From RGIG7378 sp045588325 (GTDB lineage: Bacteria > Bacillota > Clostridia > RGIG7378), in NCBI GenBank assembly GCA_045588325.1, contig JAZNEA010000048.1, forward strand, positions 1 through 5,033: 5,033 nt of DNA, read 5' to 3'. The position numbers were made by a program, and so were the translations under genes. The notes under the pieces are model-generated. The model searched no databases, was not told where the DNA came from, and was given only the letters and a program-made list of their open reading frames with translations. Each line of letters starts with the position of its first letter. The first letter of the stretch is position 1. Below are positions 1 to 4,102 of the stretch, in pieces.

Positions 1-2
1 AC

Positions 3-65
3 AGCAAGAATTTCTATGCATTCAATCCCGGTTTTGATATGTGTGAGTCTTGTGAGTGTAAATGA
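3..65 (+). CDS. Possible C-terminal end of an unidentified protein (5'-truncated)
   Basis: Only the last 20 codons and a TGA stop would lie in the window; the rest is before position 1. The frame reads SKNFYAFNPGFDMCESCECK. It is the only plus-strand frame here that ends just before the hairpin at 72-94 and just before the convergent lipoprotein gene, which is the usual place for a gene end. The tail is Cys-rich (three Cys in the last six residues, as CxxCxC), which could bind a metal, but I do not recognise the family. The stretch is too short to separate from a chance open frame: one other plus-strand frame is also open through it. If real, the gene would be convergent with the lipoprotein gene. 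Confidence 0.35.
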   Translation, partial: SKNFYAFNPGFDMCESCECK

Positions 66-71
66 CAATGT

Positions 72-94
72 GGGAGGTGCTTTTTGCACCTCCT
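72..94. terminator. Perfect 8-bp hairpin between convergent gene ends (possible bidirectional terminator)
   Basis: GGAGGTGC (73-80) pairs perfectly with GCACCTCC (86-93) around a TTTTT loop, and a G-T wobble (72/94) extends it. It sits 7 nt after the possible plus-strand stop and 12 nt beyond the lipoprotein stop codon, so it could terminate from both sides. However, neither strand has a real T-run after the stem (TTAGGACA on plus, CACATTGTC on minus), so intrinsic termination would be weak. The 8-mer GACAATGT occurs on both sides, at 64-71 and 98-105. Confidence 0.45.
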
Positions 95-105
95 TAGGAC
101 AATGT

Positions 106-1788
106 TTATTTAGGCCATTCGCTAAGACCAAAATAGGATAAAAAGCCATACTTATACTCATAATGATTCTCACCAATCACAACAACCGGTTGCGATCTTA
201 TTGGATTGATGACCACCTTGCTTCCATCCTCGTACCAGAATATCATCTGAAGTTCTTCATCCGCTGTATACCATGAGCATTCACACCACTGTTCCATATG
301 ATGCTCTTCTGCTGTAGATACAATTTCGCAAATCAAACTACATGTGTTCTTGCTGTTAATTTCACTAATGACTTCACCCTTAAACTCCAATGTTATCTTA
401 GCAACATCCTTTTTTACGTCCGGAATTACTGGATAAACTATGGGATTTAAGACTAAAATGCGATAATCTGTATATTTTCCTGCAATGATGTCCTCCCATG
501 TTACATCTGCAGAGTTTGTCAGAACATATCTCTCAAAATAATCATATTCCGCATCTTCAGTTTCTTTGGGTCCCTCAAAGCGCAGCAGATACTTATAATC
601 CTTGCTTACAATGGTACCATTTGCTTTATCTGTCAAAGTTCTGATAGTATACTTTTCTCCATCGAAAACAAAGTCATTGTACAAAGTTTCCTTTGAGTCT
701 CCTTGGGTCTCCAAAAATCTCATAACAAAGCTAATATCTTGGTCAACCCAGCTCAGTAATCTTTCAAAGAATCCTTCCCCATCATAAAGAACATAATTGT
801 CCTTTGTGAAAAACGCACCGTCTAATAAAGCAGCCTCTCCACCGTAATTTGTCTGCGCCAAATCCTTAGGGTAGTGATTTGTCCACTCATAAACGGTCTT
901 TTCTCCCATGTACGCGAACTCCACACTTACAGAGTATTCTTTCCCTTTAGATTGAGTTGTTGTCAAAGGAACAATAATCTTGTACTTGTCACCACTAACC
1001 CATTTTTCTGGAAGAACAAGAGACACCTCTGCTGTGGAGGATGTAAAGTCTTTCGAGTTCATCATCCAGCCGGACACATTCACCATAGAAGAATCTATAG
1101 TCTCCCATGTACCGTTCACTAAATGCCTGACCTCAAATGGGCCATTAGAAAATACTCCCGCACCATCAAATCTATCAACTAAATCAATTTTGATAGTAAC
1201 GACACCATCTTTTTGGGAGATAACATTCATGTTAACTGTTGGAACAATACTGGCAGAATCACCTTCTCCAAAAACGATATATCTGACTTTCTCTTCAAAT
1301 GCCGCAAACTTCGCATCTCCATGTTCCTCTGGAGTCTCACCATAATCATACATAAAACAATCTAAGATATAACTAGAAAATGGATGCTGCCATGGAACAA
1401 TGTTTATTTCTACATTTTCTAAATCATATGTTGCCAGAATAACCTTTATCTGTTCTAAATCCACCGTATTCATGTTAAGGTGATCTTCCCAAATGCTTTC
1501 TCTGTTAGAATCATGAGGCAAAATACCATATTTGTATCCCCCCTGACTAAACTGACAAACTGTAATGTCCAAGCCATTAGATGTATCTACTCCAAAGTAA
1601 TACGGCACAGATTCAAGCAAGTACTTATATTCCTCTGCTATATTTACCGCCATAGGAGTAGCAGTTGGTGTCGGATCGGGAGACGATGTTGTAACATCGG
1701 GACTGCAACTAACCAATACAACAACTGAAATTAACAAAAAAGCCGAAATCAAGAATCTACTAATAAATCTACTTTTAACTAACATCAT
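106..1788 (-). CDS. Predicted surface lipoprotein of unknown function, possible Ig-like middle domain
   Basis: A 560-residue protein predicted to be exported and lipid-anchored on the outer face of the cytoplasmic membrane. The N-terminus has basic residues (K5, R7, R11), a hydrophobic core at about 12-26 and the lipobox LVSC with Cys28 as the expected acylated residue. A Ser/Thr/Pro-rich linker follows (about 29-46), typical of Gram-positive lipoproteins. Residues about 183-295 alternate beta-prone strands and include a GPFEVRHLVNGTWE stretch resembling bacterial Ig-like domains; this is inference by eye. The C-terminal third is rich in aromatic and acidic residues and has Cys at about 483, 487, 502 and 504. 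No catalytic motif is recognised. The frame is open 15 nt further upstream to an ATG at 1803, but a strong Shine-Dalgarno sequence lies inside those five codons, so the start is the ATG at 1788 or the adjacent ATG at 1785. The gene has its own promoter, stands alone, and is visibly AT-richer than pgeF, prmA and dnaJ. Confidence 0.85.
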   Translation of the reverse strand: MMLVKSRFISRFLISAFLLISVVVLVSCSPDVTTSSPDPTPTATPMAVNIAEEYKYLLESVPYYFGVDTSNGLDITVCQFSQGGYKYGILPHDSNRESIWEDHLNMNTVDLEQIKVILATYDLENVEINIVPWQHPFSSYILDCFMYDYGETPEEHGDAKFAAFEEKVRYIVFGEGDSASIVPTVNMNVISQKDGVVTIKIDLVDRFDGAGVFSNGPFEVRHLVNGTWETIDSSMVNVSGWMMNSKDFTSSTAEVSLVLPEKWVSGDKYKIIVPLTTTQSKGKEYSVSVEFAYMGEKTVYEWTNHYPKDLAQTNYGGEAALLDGAFFTKDNYVLYDGEGFFERLLSWVDQDISFVMRFLETQGDSKETLYNDFVFDGEKYTIRTLTDKANGTIVSKDYKYLLRFEGPKETEDAEYDYFERYVLTNSADVTWEDIIAGKYTDYRILVLNPIVYPVIPDVKKDVAKITLEFKGEVISEINSKNTCSLICEIVSTAEEHHMEQWCECSWYTADEELQMIFWYEDGSKVVINPIRSQPVVVIGENHYEYKYGFLSYFGLSEWPK

Positions 1789-1792
1789 TCTT

Positions 1793-1799
1793 CTCCTTT
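1793..1799 (-). promoter_or_regulatory. Shine-Dalgarno site that sets the lipoprotein start
   Basis: The minus strand reads AAAGGAG here, followed by AAGA and then two consecutive ATG codons (1788 and 1785). Spacing from the GGAG is 4 nt to the first and 7 nt to the second, so the second ATG is equally or more likely as initiator. The ATG at 1803 lies upstream of this site and has no comparable site of its own. Confidence 0.8.
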
Positions 1800-1854
1800 C
1801 CATTACTCAAAATCTCACATTTTTGCTTGTTAAGCATTACTAACTTACGTAATT

Positions 1855-1883
1855 ATTATATCAACATTACTATTTTCTATCAA
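1855..1883 (-). promoter_or_regulatory. Sigma-A-type promoter of the lipoprotein gene
   Basis: The -35 box is TTGATA (1883-1878), followed by a 17-nt spacer and a perfect TATAAT -10 box (1860-1855). It is preceded by TGA, giving an extended -10 (TGn). Transcription should start near 1848, leaving a leader of about 60 nt that contains the Shine-Dalgarno site. I see no convincing riboswitch or operator in that leader, only short imperfect inverted repeats. Confidence 0.8.
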
Positions 1884-1916
1884 CATCCCCGCTCCGTCAG
1901 CTTGCTCGGATTTCTT

Positions 1917-1955
1917 CACCTTTCACTTATCACTTTTCACTCTTAGTTCTTAACT
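1917..1955. repeat. Heptad tandem repeat, tract 1 (5 units plus AACT)
   Basis: On the plus strand the 7-bp units are CACCTTT, CACTTAT, CACTTTT, CACTCTT and AGTTCTT, followed by a terminal AACT, all in one phase. It belongs to the same degenerate family (MACTYTT) as the tracts at 2074-2140 and 2145-2178. Its last 17 bp (1939-1955) recur perfectly at 2162-2178. It lies about 35 bp upstream of the lipoprotein promoter's -35 box. It is non-coding: both strands carry stops. Confidence 0.8.
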
Positions 1956-1969
1956 GAATTAATCGGGTT

Positions 1970-2047
1970 CTTAGGGCAGAGCCCTAAGCCGGGCCTCCGG
2001 CGCCTGCGGGAGTAGCCGGCGGCTTTTCACTGCGAAGCTTGCTTCGC
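1970..2047. repeat. GC-rich island of three hairpins inside the heptad array
   Basis: Three perfect inverted repeats occur in 78 bp. First, CTTAGGGC (1970-1977) pairs with GCCCTAAG (1981-1988) over a 3-nt loop. Second, GCCGG (1988-1992) pairs with CCGGC (1997-2001) over a 4-nt loop. Third, GCGAAG (2032-2037) pairs with CTTCGC (2042-2047) over a CTTG loop. CCGGC at 1997-2001 could instead pair with GCCGG at 2015-2019, so alternative folds exist. A lone heptad-like TTTTCACT (2024-2031) lies between hairpins two and three. The GC-richness contrasts sharply with the AT-rich heptads on both sides. It resembles dispersed palindromic intergenic elements (REP/MITE-like), but whether it is repeated in the genome cannot be seen here. 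Confidence 0.7.
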
Positions 2048-2073
2048 CTTGACCTTTGGAACATAGCGACCAG

Positions 2074-2140
2074 CACTCTTCACTCTTCACTCTTCACTTT
2101 TCACTCTTCACTTTTCACTCTTAACTTTTAACTCTTAACT
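2074..2140. repeat. Heptad tandem repeat, tract 2 (9 units plus AACT)
   Basis: This is the longest and cleanest tract: nine consecutive in-phase 7-bp units on the plus strand. They run CACTCTT three times, then CACTTTT, CACTCTT, CACTTTT, CACTCTT, AACTTTT and AACTCTT, ending in AACT. Only positions 1 and 5 of the unit vary. The change from C to A at position 1 happens toward the tRNA side, as in the other tracts. Confidence 0.9.
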
Positions 2141-2144
2141 AGCC

Positions 2145-2178
2145 CACTTTCTTAACTCTTAACTCTTAGTTCTTAACT
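2145..2178. repeat. Heptad tandem repeat, tract 3 (abuts the tRNA terminator)
   Basis: It starts with an off-length 9-bp unit (CACTTTCTT), then AACTCTT twice, AGTTCTT and a terminal AACT. It is shifted by 3 bp from the phase of tract 2, with AGCC between them. It ends 2 bp before the A-run that encodes the T-tail of the tRNA-Thr terminator. The 17 bp at 2162-2178 are identical to 1939-1955. Confidence 0.8.
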
Positions 2179-2179
2179 C

Positions 2180-2213
2180 AAAAAAACTCCCCGCCAAATT
2201 AACGAGGAGTTTT
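2180..2213 (-). terminator. Rho-independent terminator of tRNA-Thr
   Basis: On the minus strand AAAACTCC (2213-2206) pairs with GGAGTTTT (2190-2183). The stem can be extended inward by a CG/CG pair of pairs across one mismatch, around an AT-rich loop. A run of T residues follows (2186-2180). It begins one base after the tRNA CCA end, so the transcript would be released with a short trailer. Confidence 0.85.
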
Positions 2214-2214
2214 A

Positions 2215-2290
2215 TGGAGCTACTGGCCGGGATCGAACCGGCGACCTGCTGATTACGAATCAGCTGCTCTGCCAACTGAGCCACAGTAGC
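2215..2290 (-). tRNA. tRNA-Thr (anticodon CGT)
   Basis: A 76-nt gene with the CCA end encoded (2217-2215). Every arm closes perfectly: a 7-bp acceptor stem (GCTACTG with CAGTAGC), a 4-bp D stem, a 5-bp anticodon stem (GCTGA with TCAGC) and a 5-bp T stem (GCCGG with CCGGC) with loop TTCGATC. The anticodon loop is TTCGTAA, giving anticodon CGT at 2257-2255, which reads ACG threonine codons. The G35/U36 anticodon bases, the C2-G71 pair and the U73 discriminator all fit threonine identity. It is transcribed in the same direction as pgeF, from its own promoter. Confidence 0.97.
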
Positions 2291-2303
2291 GTACCATCTG
2301 TGA

Positions 2304-2332
2304 AGTCTACTCTACAACTCTTTTCTTGTCAA
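2304..2332 (-). promoter_or_regulatory. Promoter of tRNA-Thr
   Basis: A perfect TTGACA -35 box (2332-2327), a 17-nt spacer and TAGACT (2309-2304, four of six matches to TATAAT). The predicted start is near 2297, about 7 nt before the mature tRNA 5' end, as expected for a stand-alone tRNA unit. The -35 box begins 3 nt after the pgeF stop codon. No terminator lies between pgeF and the tRNA, so operon read-through may add to its transcription. Confidence 0.75.
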
Positions 2333-2335
2333 CGA

Positions 2336-3145
2336 TTACGTGTTGGGAGCAATAGCAGCAATCATACTACCTCTCTGCAACCCATTACGCCTGTGTGAGT
2401 GAAACTTATCAGGATTGCAGCAGGTGCACAGGTCACAAGTGCTGATATTCTCAGCCTTTACCCCTGACTCTATGAGAACCTGCCTGTTAACTCCCGCCAA
2501 ATCCACCATGTATTTTCCGTTGCCTATGGGAGTCACGTATTCATCTACCATGTCACCCAGCTGTGCCCTCATGGCGTCCGGCACATCTGCATGAGTCTCA
2601 AAGCAGCAGGTGCCAATGCAGGGTCCTACAGCGGCCATCAGATCCGCCTTGGGGCACCCAAACTCCTGCTCCATCCTGTCGGCCAGCAACGCAGCTATTC
2701 GACCTGCCGTTCCACGCCAGCCACCGTGGGCCGCTCCCACAGCCTTGCCCGATGGAGTTGCCACCATTATGGGGCAGCAGTCAGCATAAAAGGTTACCAG
2801 TGTAACCCCTGGGTCGTCTGTCACCAATCCATCACACTCAGCGAAGGCCTGTCTCTGACTGAGGCCATTGCCTGCCATGCTGCCATCTACCTTTTCGATA
2901 ACGGTGCCATGGACCTGCTTGGACAAACAGAGGCTACCTGGCTCAACACCAAGTGCCTCTGCGAATATTTCATAATTCTTTTTTACATTTTCCTCTGTAT
3001 CCCCTGTGTTCAGAGTAAAGTTCAAGGATTCACAATGTCCCTGGCTTACTCCACCAGTTCGCAGAGAAAACCCATGCCTCACATGAGACAACGAATCAAA
3101 CTCCACATATTGAACCTGGCCTACAGACTTAATTGTATATGCCAT
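2336..3145 (-). CDS. pgeF: PgeF/YfiH family protein (DUF152, multicopper-polyphenol-oxidase-like, LACC1 type)
   Basis: A cytoplasmic metalloenzyme of the YfiH/YlmD/LACC1 family. Members have purine nucleoside phosphorylase, adenosine deaminase and methylthioadenosine phosphorylase activity; E. coli PgeF is credited with correcting L-Ser misincorporated for L-Ala in peptidoglycan precursors. The older 'polyphenol oxidase/laccase' label is probably misleading. At 269 residues it is full length. Visible motifs are HGFSLRTGGVS (24-34), SKQVHG (75-80), ECDGLVTD (103-110), YADCCP (120-125), AAHGGWRGT (138-146), GPCIGTCCFE (174-183) and the C-terminal CTCCNPDKFHSHRRNG (240-255). The expected zinc-site residues are His79, Cys123 and His140; the Cys-His spacing of 17 equals that of the E. 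coli enzyme (C107/H124). The start ATG shares one base with the prmA stop (TAATG), and only a weak GAGGG lies about 10 nt upstream, so translational coupling to prmA is likely. It is Cys-rich, including an extra Cys124 next to the catalytic Cys. Confidence 0.93.
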   Translation of the reverse strand: MAYTIKSVGQVQYVEFDSLSHVRHGFSLRTGGVSQGHCESLNFTLNTGDTEENVKKNYEIFAEALGVEPGSLCLSKQVHGTVIEKVDGSMAGNGLSQRQAFAECDGLVTDDPGVTLVTFYADCCPIMVATPSGKAVGAAHGGWRGTAGRIAALLADRMEQEFGCPKADLMAAVGPCIGTCCFETHADVPDAMRAQLGDMVDEYVTPIGNGKYMVDLAGVNRQVLIESGVKAENISTCDLCTCCNPDKFHSHRRNGLQRGSMIAAIAPNT

Positions 3146-4092
3146 TACTTAGGAGCCCTCATGAGCATTGCTGTCCATTCGCCGCTGGTCCTGGCAGAAA
3201 CCTTAGAAAAGCCTACTGACTCCAGGGCCTCCTGAACCTCATCTGCTCTCTCTGAGATAATGCCGGAGCAAAGCAGCAATCCATTGGGTTTAACATATCC
3301 TCTGAACAGTTCCTTCATGGCCTTGATAACATCTGCCACGATGTTCGCTGTGATGAGATCAAACTCTCTGTCCGGAATCTTATTTGCAAAGCTGGAATTG
3401 CCCAGAACGTTGCCCGTCATAACTGTGTAGCGGTCCTTAGGGATTCCATTAATTTCCATGTTGGCTGCGGCGGTCTCTGTGGCAATGCTATCGATGTCCA
3501 CCAGTGTTGCCTCCTTGGCTCCGGACATCAAGGCGGCAATGGCCAAAATACCACTACCACATCCCATATCCAGCACCTTATTGTTGGGAGCTGTTATCTC
3601 CTGGATGTACTCCAGACACAGCTTGGTTGTGTGATGCTGTCCTGTTCCAAATGCCATACCTGGGTCGATGTTGATAATAGTCCTGTCCTCCGGATCCTCC
3701 ACCTGTTCCCATGTGGGGCTGACGATAAAGCGATCACCTACTGCAAAGGGCTTAAAATACTTCTTCCAGCTATTGGCCCAGTCCTCGTCATTTACCTGGG
3801 AGCGAGAAACGGTGACGTTCTCCATCTGAGAAAGCTCGGACGCAATGGCGGAATAGAGTCTGTTGCCCTCCTCATCGTCATTCATATATGTCCTGATGTA
3901 CACAAAATCGTCACTACCACTTAGGAGCTCGTCGTCCACGTAGTCCCAGAACTGTCTGTTGTTCTCAAGGAACTCCCTGATGTCGTTCTTATCCTCGATA
4001 GACACTCCCATTACTCCGTAGTCGTAAATCTGAGCACATACTATGTCTGTCAACTCCGGAATGGTTCTTGCTGTCAATTCAATCAATCTCAT
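3145..4092 (-). CDS. prmA: Ribosomal protein L11 methyltransferase PrmA
   Basis: An S-adenosylmethionine-dependent enzyme that methylates amino groups of ribosomal protein L11 (uL11) in the cytoplasm. At 315 residues it is slightly longer than E. coli PrmA. The N-terminal substrate-recognition domain (about 1-100) is followed by a linker with the family signature EDWANSWKKYFKPF (103-116). Next come DPGMAFGTGQHHTT (143-156), the SAM-binding glycine loop LDMGCGSG (174-181), the acidic VDIDS (198-202) that would contact the SAM ribose, and NIVADV (250-255, the N-[IL]-[LV]-A type motif). The ATG at 4092 is supported by AGGTGA 4 nt upstream. The gene lies 8 nt after dnaJ and overlaps pgeF by one base. 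In many Firmicutes, including B. subtilis, dnaJ is followed by prmA and then the 16S rRNA methyltransferase rsmE; here pgeF takes the third place. Confidence 0.96.
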   Translation of the reverse strand: MRLIELTARTIPELTDIVCAQIYDYGVMGVSIEDKNDIREFLENNRQFWDYVDDELLSGSDDFVYIRTYMNDDEEGNRLYSAIASELSQMENVTVSRSQVNDEDWANSWKKYFKPFAVGDRFIVSPTWEQVEDPEDRTIINIDPGMAFGTGQHHTTKLCLEYIQEITAPNNKVLDMGCGSGILAIAALMSGAKEATLVDIDSIATETAAANMEINGIPKDRYTVMTGNVLGNSSFANKIPDREFDLITANIVADVIKAMKELFRGYVKPNGLLLCSGIISERADEVQEALESVGFSKVSARTSGEWTAMLMRAPK

Positions 4093-4096
4093 ACTA

Positions 4097-4102
4097 TCAC
4101 CT
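4097..4102 (-). promoter_or_regulatory. prmA ribosome binding site overlapping the dnaJ stop
   Basis: On the minus strand the dnaJ stop TAG runs straight into TAGGTGATAGTATG. The Shine-Dalgarno-like AGGTGA shares two bases with the stop codon and is 4 nt from the prmA ATG. A ribosome terminating on dnaJ would sit on the prmA initiation site, so re-initiation or coupling is plausible. Confidence 0.7.

Noticed and set aside
87..95. Perfect Shine-Dalgarno-like AAGGAGGTG on the minus strand
   Set aside because: No start codon follows at usable distance (the sequence runs into the hairpin and then CACATTG), and it is one arm of the hairpin. Coincidental.
99..1409. 13-bp direct repeat ACAATGTTTATTT at 99-111 and 1397-1409
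   Set aside because: A 13-mer match in AT-rich sequence of this size is within chance, and one copy lies inside the lipoprotein coding region with no other shared flank.
1789..1848. Riboswitch or attenuator in the lipoprotein leader
   Set aside because: The roughly 60-nt leader has only 4-5 bp imperfect inverted repeats, too short and AT-rich to match any known riboswitch core.
1917..2178. CRISPR-like or minisatellite coding array
   Set aside because: The units are 7 bp with no spacers, so it is not CRISPR. A 7-bp period shifts frame at each unit and the minus-strand GTTAAGA units bring in TAA stops, so it does not encode repeated peptides.
2591..3235. 214-codon plus-strand open frame opposite pgeF and the end of prmA
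   Set aside because: It lies antisense to pgeF, whose family motifs are unmistakable. Its own translation shows no recognisable domain, and I see no ribosome binding site. It is a shadow of a GC-richer gene.
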